A stretch of DNA of 64,000 nt from Streptomyces sp. JJ66 (GCF_019303495.1 NZ_JAEVFI010000001.1:396383-460382), one strand, 5' to 3'. Numbered from the stretch's first letter, positions 16,958-26,612 are shown. The notes: generated by a model not told the origin, from the letters alone. Program-made: numbers and translations.

Positions 16958-18442
16958 TCACGCGGCGTACGGCCGCAGGATTGCGGCCAGTTCGTCGTGG
17001 ACGCGGGCCTTGATCAGCGTGCCGGAGGCGGTGTGCTCCTCGGAGAGCAGCTCACCCTCGGTGTGCACGCGGGAGACGAGCGCGCCCTCGGTGTACGGCA
17101 CCAGGGCCGCCACCTCGACCGCGGGGCGGGGCAGCTCCGTGTCGATCACGGCGAGCAGCTTCTCCACGCCCGCGCCGGAGTGGGCGGAGACGGCCAGGGC
17201 GTGCGGCTCGGCGCGCAGCAGGCGCTGGACGACGAGCGGGTCCGCGATGTCGGCCTTGTTGATCACCACGATCTCCGGCACGTCCACCGCGCCGACGTCC
17301 CGCAGGACCTCGCGCACGGCGGCCAGCTGCTCCTCGGGCACCGGGTGCGAACCGTCCACCACGTGCAGGATCAGATCGGAGTCGCCGACTTCCTCCATCG
17401 TGGAGCGGAACGCCTCGACCAGGTGGTGCGGCAGGTGGCGGACAAAGCCGACGGTGTCCGCCAGGGTGTACTGGCGGCCGCTGGGCGTCTCGGCGCGGCG
17501 GACCGTCGGGTCCAGGGTGGCGAACAGGGCGTTCTCCACCAGCACGCCCGCCCCGGTGAGCCGGTTGAGCAGCGAGGACTTGCCCGCGTTGGTGTATCCG
17601 GCGATGGCCACGGACGGCACCTGGTTGCGGCGCCGCTCCTGCCGCTTGACGTCACGGCCGGTCTTCATCTCGGCGATCTCGCGGCGCAGCTTGGCCATCT
17701 TCTCGCGGATGCGCCGCCGGTCGGTCTCGATCTTGGTCTCACCGGGACCACGCGTGGCCATGCCGCCCCCGGACGAGCCGGAGCCGCCGCCGCCCATCTG
17801 CCGGGACAGCGACTGACCCCAGCCGCGCAGCCGGGGCAACATGTACTGCATCTGCGCGAGCGATACTTGCGCCTTGCCCTCGCGGGACTTGGCGTGCTGG
17901 GCGAAGATGTCGAGGATCAGCGCGGTGCGGTCCACCACCTTGACCTTGACGACGTCTTCGAGGTGGATCAGCTGGCCGGGGCTCAGCTCACCGTCGCAGA
18001 TCACGGTGTCGGCACCGCTGCGCAGCACGACGTCCCGCAGCTCCTCGGCCTTGCCGGAGCCGATGTAGGTGGCCGGATCGGGCTTGTCACGGCGCTGGAT
18101 CACGCCGTCGAGCACGTGGGCACCGGCTGTTTCGGCCAGCGCGGCGAGCTCGGCGAGCGAGTTCTCCGCGTCCCGCGCGGTGCCCGACGTCCAGACGCCG
18201 ACGAGCACGACCCGCTCCAGCCGCAGCTGGCGGTACTCGACCTCGGTGACGTCCTGCAGTTCCGTTGACAGACCGGCGACGCGGCGGAGCGCGGCGCGGT
18301 CAGAGCGGTCGAACTGATCTCCGTCCCGCTCGGCGTCGGTGCCCTCACTCCACGCGACGTCCTCCTCCATCAGGGCGTCGGCACGGCGCGGGGCCGGTTC
18401 GGTGCGCGGGCCGAGGTGCGGAAGAGAAGAAGAGAAGGTCAA
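16958..18442 (-). CDS. hflX: Ribosome-associated GTPase HflX
   Basis: HflX is a conserved GTPase that binds the 50S subunit and rescues or splits stalled ribosomes under stress. An N-terminal HflX domain (GSGKAEELRDVV, CDGELSPGQLIHLE) is followed by a coiled linker with a Gly-rich patch and the G domain: G1 GYTNAGKSS, G3 DTVGFVRHLP, G4 NKAD. I prefer the TTG at 18442, with AAGGA a few bases upstream, giving 494 residues and an N-terminus like that of streptomycete relatives as I remember them. The frame is also open to a GTG at 18496. Confidence 0.9.
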   Translation of the reverse strand: MTFSSSLPHLGPRTEPAPRRADALMEEDVAWSEGTDAERDGDQFDRSDRAALRRVAGLSTELQDVTEVEYRQLRLERVVLVGVWTSGTARDAENSLAELAALAETAGAHVLDGVIQRRDKPDPATYIGSGKAEELRDVVLRSGADTVICDGELSPGQLIHLEDVVKVKVVDRTALILDIFAQHAKSREGKAQVSLAQMQYMLPRLRGWGQSLSRQMGGGGSGSSGGGMATRGPGETKIETDRRRIREKMAKLRREIAEMKTGRDVKRQERRRNQVPSVAIAGYTNAGKSSLLNRLTGAGVLVENALFATLDPTVRRAETPSGRQYTLADTVGFVRHLPHHLVEAFRSTMEEVGDSDLILHVVDGSHPVPEEQLAAVREVLRDVGAVDVPEIVVINKADIADPLVVQRLLRAEPHALAVSAHSGAGVEKLLAVIDTELPRPAVEVAALVPYTEGALVSRVHTEGELLSEEHTASGTLIKARVHDELAAILRPYAA

Positions 18443-18649
18443 TGCTGTCCTTACGTCGATGGAGAGAAAACGGACCTGCGAGGGGTAACGCGTCACACAC
18501 GCCGTTCATTCCCGCGCCAGCCGCGTCCGCGAGACGCCGTGGTCCGTCACGATGGTGGCACGCGAAGGGCCTGGCGTCACCCCGTTTACCGCGCGGGTCC
18601 AGCGCGGGCACCGCCGGGGAGGCCGCCGCGCTCCCGGCCGCACGCCCTG

Positions 18650-18678
18650 GGCTGCCACCCCGGACCGGGCTGGCAGCC
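18650..18678 (-). terminator. Stem-loop after the M1 peptidase gene
   Basis: Eight-nt arms (18650-18657 and 18671-18678) with a further CCCGG/CCGGG inner pairing lie 16 nt past the peptidase stop. Confidence 0.55.
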
Positions 18679-18693
18679 GCCGGGGCCGGGCGC

Positions 18694-20250
18694 TCACGGG
18701 GTGCCGGCCGTCCAGTCCGGGTGGCCGGGCATCGCGGGGGTCTTCTCTCCGTACAGCCAGTCGCGCAGGAAGCCGCTCACGTCCCGGCCCGCGACCTCAC
18801 CGGCCAGGGCGATGAAGTCGGCGGTGGACGCCACGCCGTGCTGGTACCGGGTGACCCACGTGCGTTGCAGCCGCTCGAACGCCTCCGCGCCGATGTGCTG
18901 GCGCAGCGCGTACAACACGACCGCCGCGCCGTCGTACACGATCGGACGGAAGATGTTGAGCTTGTCCTCACTGCCGGAGGGGGGCGGGGTGAGCCGGGCG
19001 GGCGGGCCGTACGCCTGCCGCCACTGATCGGAGGACTCGTACGCCCGCTTGACGCGCTCGGTGAGCTCCGGCCCGCCGTGCCCGGCGGCGTACCGCCACT
19101 CGTACCAGGTGGCGTGGCCCTCGTTCAGCCACAGATCGTCCCACCGGTGCGGGCTGACGCTGTTGCCGAACCAGTGGTGCGCCAGCTCGTGCACCATGAT
19201 CGACTCCCGGTACCAGGCTGGGTAGTCCTCATTGCCCAGGAAGTCGAGCGAGAACAGGGAGAGCGTTTGCGTCTCCAGGGCGAAGCCGAGGGCGGCCTCA
19301 ACGACCAGGACGCCGTAGGTGTCGAACGGGTAAGGCCCCACCTGCCCCGTCATCCACTCCAGGTGCCCAGAGGTCTTCCGCGCCCAGGGCTCCAGCGTGG
19401 CGCGGTGCCGCGTCGGCACGACATCGCGCAGCTGGACGCCGTCCGGGCCCGGGCGGCGCAGCACGGTGGAGCGGCCGATGGTGACCTGGGCCAGCTCGGT
19501 GGCCAGCGGGCGCGCCGTCCGGTACGTCCAGGTGACGCCCTCGGCCTGCCGGGTGCGGGAGACGGCATGTCCGGTGGTGACGGCGGTGAACTCCTCCGGC
19601 GCGGTGACACGGAAGGTGAAGTGCGCCTTGTCGGAGGGGTGGTCGTTGGACGGGAAGACGCGGTGGGCGGCGTCGGGCTGGCTGGCCAGCGCCAGCCCGT
19701 CGCCCTTCGTCCGGATCCAGCCGGTGGGCTTGGCACCACTGGTGGGGCTGGTGTGGCGCACGTCCACGTGCAGGGGCTGTCCCCCGGTGAGCGGACGCGC
19801 GGGGGTGAGCACCAAGTCCTCACCGGCCGCCTGCCAGGTGGCCGGGGCGCCGTTGACGCTGACCGACCGCACGGTGCCGCCAGCGAAGTCGAGGTTCACC
19901 GTCTCCAGGCGCTCGCCGGTCACCTCGGCGTGGATACGGGTGCGGGCCTGGAGCGGGACGGTGTTGTCGCCGGTGTAGGTCAGGGTGATGTCGTAGCGCA
20001 GAACGTCGTAGCCGGGGTTGCCGAGCTCCGGGAAGAGGCGGTCCCCTACGCCCAGCGGCCCCGGATACGGCGTCGCGGCGACGAGGGCGAGGCAGGTGGC
20101 CACGGCGGTGACGGCGACCGCCGTGCGGCGGACGGATGCCCGCGGCCGGACGGCGGCGCGGTGGTCCGGGCGCGGGGCGGCGCGACGGGCGGCAGCGGCG
20201 CCGCTGGGGCCGGAGGGACCGGTGGGACCGGGGAGGGGCGCGGAGGTCAT
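18694..20250 (-). CDS. M1-family zinc metallopeptidase, exported or membrane-anchored
   Basis: This 518-residue protein has the M1 peptidase N-terminal beta domain followed by a thermolysin-like catalytic domain. Zinc ligands are His354 and His358 in VHELAHHWFGN, with Glu377 in NEGHATW eighteen residues later. The usual exopeptidase GAMEN motif is replaced by GFALETQT, a form I associate with bacterial secreted M1 relatives. A hydrophobic segment at about 42-60, behind a long Arg/Pro/Ala-rich leader, suggests export or an N-terminal anchor. The protein lacks the C-terminal helical domain of full-length aminopeptidase N (about 850 residues). The substrate is unknown. Confidence 0.87.
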   Translation of the reverse strand: MTSAPLPGPTGPSGPSGAAAARRAAPRPDHRAAVRPRASVRRTAVAVTAVATCLALVAATPYPGPLGVGDRLFPELGNPGYDVLRYDITLTYTGDNTVPLQARTRIHAEVTGERLETVNLDFAGGTVRSVSVNGAPATWQAAGEDLVLTPARPLTGGQPLHVDVRHTSPTSGAKPTGWIRTKGDGLALASQPDAAHRVFPSNDHPSDKAHFTFRVTAPEEFTAVTTGHAVSRTRQAEGVTWTYRTARPLATELAQVTIGRSTVLRRPGPDGVQLRDVVPTRHRATLEPWARKTSGHLEWMTGQVGPYPFDTYGVLVVEAALGFALETQTLSLFSLDFLGNEDYPAWYRESIMVHELAHHWFGNSVSPHRWDDLWLNEGHATWYEWRYAAGHGGPELTERVKRAYESSDQWRQAYGPPARLTPPPSGSEDKLNIFRPIVYDGAAVVLYALRQHIGAEAFERLQRTWVTRYQHGVASTADFIALAGEVAGRDVSGFLRDWLYGEKTPAMPGHPDWTAGTP

Positions 20251-20319
20251 GGTCCACCGCTACCAGCAGGGCACCCGGCACGCCTGACGACGCGTCAGCC
20301 GCGCACCCGATCGGAGGTG

Positions 20320-22488
20320 TTACACCGCCGCACGGGTGGCGCGGACGACGTCGTACACGCCGGGCACGGCACGCATGGCCCGCATCAGCGCGGGAAGCCC
20401 GGTGGCGTCAGGCAGGTGCAGGGTGTAGGTGTGCCGCACCCGCTGCTCGCGCGGGGGCGCGACGTCGGCGGCGATGACGGCGGCGCCCTGGACGGCGATC
20501 GTCTCGGTCAGGTCGGCCAGCAGGCGTGGGCGGCCGAACGCCTCGGCCAGCAGCGTCACCCGGCACCCGCCCGCTTCCGGCCGCCACCGCACCGGCACGG
20601 CGACGCGTCCGGCCCGGGCCATGCGCAGCACCGCCGCACACCCCTCGCGGTGCGCAGTGACGGCGCCGCCGCGCACCGCGAAACCGGTGACCCGGTCCGG
20701 CGGCACCGGCGTGCAGCAGCGGGCGAGCCGCACCGGGCGGTCCGGCAGCTCCACGGCCACCGCCGCGCTCTGTCCGCCGCGCGGCGGGCTCGGCGGAGCG
20801 GCTTGCCGCTCGTCGGCGGCGGGGCCCGCGGCGGACTCGGCGGGCGCGGCGTCCTCGGGGTGGGCGTCCAGCCAGCGGCGGATGGCGATGCGGGCGGCGG
20901 GCGTCCGGGCGTGCTCCAGCCACTGGGGAGCCGGGCCTGAGGCTCCTTCGGGGGCGAGGAGGAGTTGCAGCGCGTCGCCGTCGCGGAGCACGGTGCCCAG
21001 GGTGGTGAGGCGGCCGTCCACGCGGGCGCCGATGCAGGCGTGCGCCCGGGCGCCGTAGCGCGCGTAGGCCGCGTCGACGCAGGTGGCGCCGCCGGGCAGG
21101 TGCAGCACGCCGGGGTCGCCGAGGGAGCCGGGGTCGGCGCAGAAGACGGTGATCTCGCGATCCTGGGCGAGCTCGTCGCGCAGGTGGGCCCAGAAGGTGT
21201 CCGGGTCCGGGGCGTGGCTCTGCCATTCCAGCAGGCGGGACAGCCAGCCCGGACGCGTGGGGTCGTCCCGCTCGCCGTCAGCCTCCCGCTGGGCACCGGT
21301 TTCCCGCTCCCCGTCCGCGTTCCGGCTGCCCTCCGCATCCCGGTCACCGTCGGCCTCCCGGTCGCCGTCGGCCCCGGCGGGCGGCGCGGCGTCCCCCGCC
21401 GGGCGGTGCGGGTCCCCCAGCGCCACGACTCCGGCCTCGGCGACGCGGTGCATGCGCCGCGAGCGGATCAGCACCTCCGCCACCCGCCCCTGAGCGTCGG
21501 CGAACGCGGTGTGCAGCGATTGGTACAGGTTGAACTTCGGAACCGCGATGAAGTCCTTGAACTCCGCGATCAGCGGCGTGAAGCAGGTGTGCAGCTCACC
21601 GAGCACCGCGTAGCAGTCGGCGTCGTCCCCGACGAGGATCAGCAGGCGCCCGAAGTCGCACGGCCCCAGCGGGCCGCGCTTCTTCTCCACCCGGTGCACG
21701 GACAGGGCGTGCCGCGGCCGGATCTGCACCTCCGCGCCGACCGGCGCGTCCCGCAGCACGGCCCGCACGGCGTCGGCCACCTCGCGCAGCGGGTCCGGCC
21801 CGGCGGCGTGCTGGCGGATGAGCTGCTGGGTGTGCTCGTACTCCCGCGGGTGCAGGATGGCGAAGGTGAGGTCCTCCAGCTCCGTCTTCAGTGCCTGGAC
21901 CCCGAGGCGTTCGGCCAGCGGGATCAGCACCTCGCGGGTGACGCGCGCGATGCGGGCTTGCTTCTCCGGGCGCATCACCCCCAGGGTGCGCATGTTGTGC
22001 AGGCGGTCGGCGAGCTTGATCGACATCACCCGCACGTCATCACCGGTGGCGACGAGCATCTTGCGGAACGTCTCCGGCTCGGCGGCGGCGCCGTAGTCCA
22101 CCTTTTCGAGTTTGGTGACGCCATCGACGAGGTAAGCCACCTCCGCGCCGAACTCCTCGCGCACCTGGCCCAGCGTCACCTCGGTGTCCTCGACGGTGTC
22201 GTGGAGGAGGGAGGCGGTCAGCGTCGTCATCCCGGCGCCGAGCTGGGCGAGGATCAGGGTGACGGCGAGCGGGTGGGTGATGTACGGCTCGCCACTCTTG
22301 CGCAGCTGCCCGCGGTGCGATGCCTCGGCCAACACGTAGGCGCGGCGCAGCGGTTCGAGCGGGACGCCGGGATGGTGCGCGCGGTGTGCCTGGGCCACGT
22401 GCTCCAGGGCGTCGGGCAGGCTACCGCGTGGGGCGGAGCCGCTTACCGCGGCCCGGCTCAGCTTCCTGAGGCTCCGAACCGCGCTCAT
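20320..22488 (-). CDS. rshA: RelA/SpoT homologue with intact HD hydrolase and divergent synthetase
   Basis: The protein (722 residues) has an HD (p)ppGpp hydrolase domain (ITHPLAV and LLHDTVEDT, about 70-165), a synthetase-like domain (about 235-365), a TGS domain (about 450-515) and a C-terminal ACT domain. The HD residues are intact. In the synthetase the normal EIQIRT reads EVLIRS and the RPKH..S...K loop reads RPRHALSVHR, so synthesis may be weak or altered. A charged linker of ADGxR-like repeats lies at about 375-415. Position beside hflX, dapF and miaA matches the second streptomycete RSH gene rather than relA. Confidence 0.88.
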   Translation of the reverse strand: MSAVRSLRKLSRAAVSGSAPRGSLPDALEHVAQAHRAHHPGVPLEPLRRAYVLAEASHRGQLRKSGEPYITHPLAVTLILAQLGAGMTTLTASLLHDTVEDTEVTLGQVREEFGAEVAYLVDGVTKLEKVDYGAAAEPETFRKMLVATGDDVRVMSIKLADRLHNMRTLGVMRPEKQARIARVTREVLIPLAERLGVQALKTELEDLTFAILHPREYEHTQQLIRQHAAGPDPLREVADAVRAVLRDAPVGAEVQIRPRHALSVHRVEKKRGPLGPCDFGRLLILVGDDADCYAVLGELHTCFTPLIAEFKDFIAVPKFNLYQSLHTAFADAQGRVAEVLIRSRRMHRVAEAGVVALGDPHRPAGDAAPPAGADGDREADGDRDAEGSRNADGERETGAQREADGERDDPTRPGWLSRLLEWQSHAPDPDTFWAHLRDELAQDREITVFCADPGSLGDPGVLHLPGGATCVDAAYARYGARAHACIGARVDGRLTTLGTVLRDGDALQLLLAPEGASGPAPQWLEHARTPAARIAIRRWLDAHPEDAAPAESAAGPAADERQAAPPSPPRGGQSAAVAVELPDRPVRLARCCTPVPPDRVTGFAVRGGAVTAHREGCAAVLRMARAGRVAVPVRWRPEAGGCRVTLLAEAFGRPRLLADLTETIAVQGAAVIAADVAPPREQRVRHTYTLHLPDATGLPALMRAMRAVPGVYDVVRATRAAV

Positions 22489-22605
22489 GGCAGCCCCCTG
22501 TACACGTGTCGCACCGTCAGTTGCTCGATATTACCGACCCCAGCACGCACCATCGCCAGGGTGCGGACCGAGGGTGGGTGGGATCACTCCATCGAGCGAC
22601 GGGGT

Positions 22606-23484
22606 TCAGGCCAGGCTCAGCCACGCGGGCTCGAACGTGCCCTCCGCGACGATCACGGCGGGACCGGTCATCTCGATCTCGCCGTCCGGGTGTTCGGTGA
22701 TCTCCAGCCGTCCGCCGGGCACGTCCACGGTGTACGTGACCGGATGACCGCCGTCCGCTGGGTCGGCGCCGTCCCGGCGGGCGGCGGCGACCATCACCGC
22801 ACAGGCGCCGGTGCCGCACGACCGCGTCTCGCCGGAACCGCGCTCGTGCACCCGCAGGGCGACGTGGCCCGGACCCCGGTCCACGACGAACTCCACGTTG
22901 GTGCCCTCCGGGTACGCGCTCGCCGGGGTGACCAGCGGAGCGTGGAGCAGGCTGCCCGCGTCCTCCAGGCTCTCCACGAACGCCACCGCGTGCGGGTTGC
23001 CCATGCTGACGTTCCGCGCGGGCCAGCTGCGCTCGCCGACGGTGACGGTCACCTCGTCCAGCTCCGGCAGCACCGCGCGCCCCATCCCGACGGTGACCAG
23101 TCCGCCCCCGGCCAGCCGTACCCGGCGCAGGCCCGCCCGGGTGGCCACGGCGAACTCCGTGTCCTTCACCAGGCCAGCGCGGTGCAGGTAGTGGGCGAAG
23201 ACGCGGACGCCGTTGCCGCACATCTCCGCGATGCCGCCGTCCGCGTTGCGGTAGTCCATGAACCACTCGGCGCTCTCGGCGAGCGCGCTCCCCTGCGGGT
23301 GCGCGGCGGACCGGACGACGCGCAGCACGCCGTCGGCGCCGATCCCGGCCCGGCGGTCGCACAGCCGCGCCACAGCCTGCCCGGACAGCTCCAGCCGCCC
23401 GTCGGCGTCGGGGAGGATGACGAAGTCGTTCTCGGTCCCGTGCCCCTTGAGGAAGGTCACGGCCTGGGCGGGCTGCGCGTTCAC
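22606..23484 (-). CDS. dapF: Diaminopimelate epimerase
   Basis: DapF interconverts LL- and meso-diaminopimelate for lysine and, in most bacteria, cell-wall synthesis. The 292-residue product has both catalytic cysteines: Cys89 in EMCGNGVRVF and Cys223 in RSCGTGACAV. KGHGTENDF at the N-terminus and MGNPHAV in the middle are also conserved. It lies 46 nt downstream of the small membrane-protein gene, probably in one transcript with it. Confidence 0.95.
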   Translation of the reverse strand: MNAQPAQAVTFLKGHGTENDFVILPDADGRLELSGQAVARLCDRRAGIGADGVLRVVRSAAHPQGSALAESAEWFMDYRNADGGIAEMCGNGVRVFAHYLHRAGLVKDTEFAVATRAGLRRVRLAGGGLVTVGMGRAVLPELDEVTVTVGERSWPARNVSMGNPHAVAFVESLEDAGSLLHAPLVTPASAYPEGTNVEFVVDRGPGHVALRVHERGSGETRSCGTGACAVMVAAARRDGADPADGGHPVTYTVDVPGGRLEITEHPDGEIEMTGPAVIVAEGTFEPAWLSLA

Positions 23485-23530
23485 GCTGCGATTGTACCGA
23501 CCGCGACCTGGCTTCCCGGAGGTTGCCGGG

Positions 23531-23974
23531 TCAGCGGAGCCGGGCTACGCGCCACAGGGCCAGGGCGATCAGGGTGCCGCAGACGACGGCGTAGAGGGCG
23601 ATGACGCGCCAGTCGGCGGTGCGGCCGGAGCCCCGGGCTGGCAGGCCCGGCCAGGTGTGGCCCACCCGGCGGGCGGCCATCATGCCCCAGCCCGCCGCAC
23701 AGCCGGTGATCAGCAGGCCCAGCATCGCCACGACCGCGCCGCCGTCGCCGAACTCGAAGGCCAGCGGGAAGGCGAACATCAGGGAGCCGAGCACGGCCAG
23801 GCCGACGATGGGCGCGATCTGCCACAGGCGCAGACGGCGCGGCGGGCGCAGCTCGGCGTAGGACTCGACGGGTTCGGCTGGCGCCGTGGCCGCTGGCTCG
23901 TCGGGGTCCGGGAGGGCCGCACGGTGGGTCTGCTCCACCGTCTGGTCGTCACTGCTGCGAGGGCCAGCCTCCAT
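23531..23974 (-). CDS. Small membrane protein of unknown function
   Basis: I do not recognise a family. The product has about 147 residues if it starts at the ATG at 23974, which has a good GGGAGG eight or so bases upstream. A 45-residue acidic, Pro-rich cytoplasmic N-terminus precedes three likely membrane spans (around LWQIAPIVGLAVLG, VAMLGLLITGCAAG and VIALYAVVCGTLIALAL). It sits between miaA and dapF on the same strand, 107 nt from miaA and 46 nt from dapF, and may be co-expressed with them. Confidence 0.65.
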   Translation of the reverse strand: MEAGPRSSDDQTVEQTHRAALPDPDEPAATAPAEPVESYAELRPPRRLRLWQIAPIVGLAVLGSLMFAFPLAFEFGDGGAVVAMLGLLITGCAAGWGMMAARRVGHTWPGLPARGSGRTADWRVIALYAVVCGTLIALALWRVARLR

Positions 23975-24081
23975 TGCCACGCGCCCTCCCCACTTCACGG
24001 CATGTGCGGCTCAGAGCGTCGATAATGGCACGCCCGTACGGCTGCTCACGGCGCTTAGGGCCACCCGATGCGAGGACGTGA

Positions 24082-25071
24082 TCAGGCTGTGACCGCTCGT
24101 TCGAGGAGCGCCAGCGCGTGTCCCGGCAGCCGGTCCCGGTGCTCGGCCGCGCCGCTCAGCCAGTGCACCCGCGCGTCGCGGCGGAACCAGGAGTCCTGGC
24201 GGCGGGCGAAGCGCTTGGTGGCACGGACGGTCTCGGCCCGGGCCTCGTCCAGCGTGCACTCCCCCGCGAACGCCGCGAGCACCTGCTGGTAGCCGAGCGC
24301 GCGGGACGCGGTGCGTCCTTCGCGCAGGCCGACGGCCTCCAGGGCACGCACCTCTTCGACGAGCCCGGCCTCCCACATGAGGTCCACCCGGCGGCTGATG
24401 CGCTCATCCAGTTCACGGCGGGCGACGTCCACGCCGAGGTAGAGGGTGTCGTAGACGTCGCGCCGGGCGTCCGGGTCGGGCAGGTGGGCGGTAAAGGGGC
24501 GGCCGGTGAGTTCGATGACTTCCAGCGCCCGCACAATGCGGCGTCCGTTGCCGGGCAGGATGGCCCGCGCCGCGTCGGGGTCGGCCGCGGCGAGCCTGCG
24601 GTGCAGCTCGCCGGACCCGGCGTCGGCCAGCTCCGCCTCCAGGCGCGCACGCACGGCCGGGTCGGTGCCGGGGAACTCCAGGGCGTCCAGCGCGCCGCGC
24701 ACGTACAGGCCCGAGCCGCCGACGAGCACCGGCACCCGGCCCGCCGCCAGCAGTCGGTCGATCTCCGCCCGCGCCAGGCGCTGGTACTCGGCGACGCTGG
24801 CGGCCTCGGTGACGTCCCAGATGTCCAGCAGCCGGTGCGGCACCCCCTGCCGCTCGGCGCGCGACAGCTTGGCGGTGCCGATGTCCATGCCCCGGTAGAG
24901 CTGCATCGAGTCGGCGTTGATCACCTCGCCGCCCAGCTCCCGGGCGAGGACCACACCGAGGTCGGACTTTCCGGCCGCGGTCGGGCCGACGACGGCGATG
25001 ACCTGCGGTACGGGGAGGGGAGAGGGAGAGGCGGGGCTGTTCACACCGGCCAGTTTCGCAAACGGCGCCAC
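24082..25071 (-). CDS. miaA: tRNA dimethylallyltransferase
   Basis: MiaA prenylates A37 of tRNAs reading UNN codons, the step before MiaB methylthiolation. The P-loop GPTAAGKSD, the substrate loop NADSMQLYRGMDIGTAK and the tRNA-binding region GYQQVLAAF ... RATKRFARRQDSWFR are present in the 329-residue frame. The frame opens at GTG 25071; a second GTG at 25044 removes nine residues and also fits, and neither has a clear ribosome binding site. miaB lies 1.5 kb upstream on the same strand, so the two successive modification enzymes are close neighbours. Confidence 0.93.
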   Translation of the reverse strand: MAPFAKLAGVNSPASPSPLPVPQVIAVVGPTAAGKSDLGVVLARELGGEVINADSMQLYRGMDIGTAKLSRAERQGVPHRLLDIWDVTEAASVAEYQRLARAEIDRLLAAGRVPVLVGGSGLYVRGALDALEFPGTDPAVRARLEAELADAGSGELHRRLAAADPDAARAILPGNGRRIVRALEVIELTGRPFTAHLPDPDARRDVYDTLYLGVDVARRELDERISRRVDLMWEAGLVEEVRALEAVGLREGRTASRALGYQQVLAAFAGECTLDEARAETVRATKRFARRQDSWFRRDARVHWLSGAAEHRDRLPGHALALLERAVTA

Positions 25072-25325
25072 CCTCCGACGACTGGAGGGAGCACGCGCTG
25101 AGTGAGACGAGCGGGTGAACGCACGAACGGGCGACGTGACGCGCCGGGGTCACCGTCGTTGGCCCATCAAAGGTCGCGCCGCGTGGCGCCACTCGAGTTC
25201 TGGGGGAGTGGGAAGAGCTCTGAGGGGCAGATTCCGAGCAGCAGTCGGCCGGCGAAGCCGCGAACACCGAAAGCGGCGACGGCACCCGAACCACCTGAGT
25301 CCCCATCCCCAGGAAAGTGACCGCC

Positions 25326-25643
25326 ATGAGCATGCTGGACAAGTTCAAGGCCCTGCTCGTCAAGCACGAGAGCAAGGTCGGCAAGGCAGTAGACGCGGCC
25401 GCCCGGACAGCCGACAAAAGGACCAAGGGCAAGTACAGCCGCCAGCTCAGGACGGGCAGCACGAAGGCCAAGCAGGCCGCGGCCCGGATGGCCGACGAGC
25501 ACCGCAGGACGCACGGTGGTCCCGCGAGTCCGGGCGGTCCGCCCAGCCAGGGCGGACCTGGCGGTGGCCCGCAGGGCTACCGTGGGCCGGAGGGTCCGGG
25601 AGGCCAGGACGGGCAGCGGCCACCGGGCGGCCAGGGGTACTGA
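25326..25643 (+). CDS. MT0933-like (Rv0909-type) antitoxin family protein
   Basis: The N-terminal half (MSMLDKFKALL ... KVGKAVDAAARTADKRTKGKYS) matches the short actinobacterial MT0933 antitoxin-like family. The C-terminal half is a Gly/Pro/Gln-rich tail of about 45 residues. AGGAAA at 25311-25316 is well placed for the ATG at 25326 and too close for the upstream GTG at 25317. No toxin gene is adjacent on either side, so it may be an orphan or have taken another role, such as a stress or DNA-associated protein. Confidence 0.65.
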   Translation: MSMLDKFKALLVKHESKVGKAVDAAARTADKRTKGKYSRQLRTGSTKAKQAAARMADEHRRTHGGPASPGGPPSQGGPGGGPQGYRGPEGPGGQDGQRPPGGQGY

Positions 25644-25736
25644 CCGCCCCACCCACTCTGTCGTCACCGGCGCCAGGGCCATGGCCAATGCGCCCCACCC
25701 GGGGTCCGGAGCCCGTGACCGCCCGGAGGGGCGGCG

Positions 25737-26444
25737 TCAGGACCAGCAGGCCACGAAGTAGCCGACACCGTAGGGCGCGCTGTCGTACAGCAGCTTGCCG
25801 GACAGGCGCGCGTTGCCCACAGCAGCGGCCAGCACCTGCCAGCTCGCCCGGCCCGATACCTGGAGCTCATAGCCAAGCTCGGCGTCCAGCGCGCCCAGCA
25901 CCGCCGCGTCGGCCGTGCCCAGCGCACGTGCGGTCTCCGCGTCGAAGGCGGCGGCGCGCTCGTCGAAGTACCCGGGGGCTTTCAGGGTGCGGCAGGCGCT
26001 GCCGTCACCCATCGCCAGGACGGCGATGCGCTCGCCGTCGGCGGCCAGCTCACGGCCGGTGGCCGCGCAGCGTTCGGGGGCCAGGGTCTCCGCCACGCCT
26101 ACTCCCCGCACCGGCGCCGCGTCCCAGTCCGCGCGGGCCAGCAGCCAGGCGGCGACGGCGAGGGAGGAGGGCAGCGGCCGGTCACCGCCCGGACCGTGTC
26201 CGAGGGTGACGTCGAGGTCCACGCCGAAGCCGCGGAAGGAGCCGTGGCTTCCGGGCGGGAAGGTGCCGCGAGTAGCGGGATCGGCGGGGCCGACGACGAC
26301 GAGCCGGTCGGGGCGGGCGGCGGCCAGAACGTCCAGTGCTTCGGCGCAGGCGGCCCGGGCGTCGTCCATCTCGTGGGCGGCGCCCCGCGCGACCTCGGGC
26401 ACCAGCAGTGGGGGGCAGGGGCAGGCAGCGGCAGCGGCAAGCAT
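25737..26444 (-). CDS. Class III extradiol dioxygenase-like (LigB/MEMO fold) protein
   Basis: The protein (235 residues from the ATG at 26444, MLAAAAACPCPPLLVPEVA) resembles the beta-subunit-like domain shared by class III extradiol dioxygenases and MEMO proteins. The order of blocks RLVVVGPADPATRG, SHGSFRGFGVDLDVTLG and RIAVLAMGDGSACR is characteristic. Whether it retains metal-dependent activity cannot be decided from sequence. It lies 168 nt downstream of miaB on the same strand and upstream of nothing else in that direction, since the neighbouring antitoxin-like gene converges on it. Confidence 0.65.
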   Translation of the reverse strand: MLAAAAACPCPPLLVPEVARGAAHEMDDARAACAEALDVLAAARPDRLVVVGPADPATRGTFPPGSHGSFRGFGVDLDVTLGHGPGGDRPLPSSLAVAAWLLARADWDAAPVRGVGVAETLAPERCAATGRELAADGERIAVLAMGDGSACRTLKAPGYFDERAAAFDAETARALGTADAAVLGALDAELGYELQVSGRASWQVLAAAVGNARLSGKLLYDSAPYGVGYFVACWS

Positions 26445-26612
26445 GGGGCGCAGCCTAGCGCCGCCCGGCGGCTGTGACCCCCTATCCGGCCCGGTCCCGT
26501 GAATTCGGCAACGGGTGCGGACGGTCCCCCGGTTCACCGTCCGGATAGCCCGGCCACCCCGGTCCGGGCACGACCGGCCGCCCCGGCTTGCGGACGCCCG
26601 GCCTCTCCCCGG

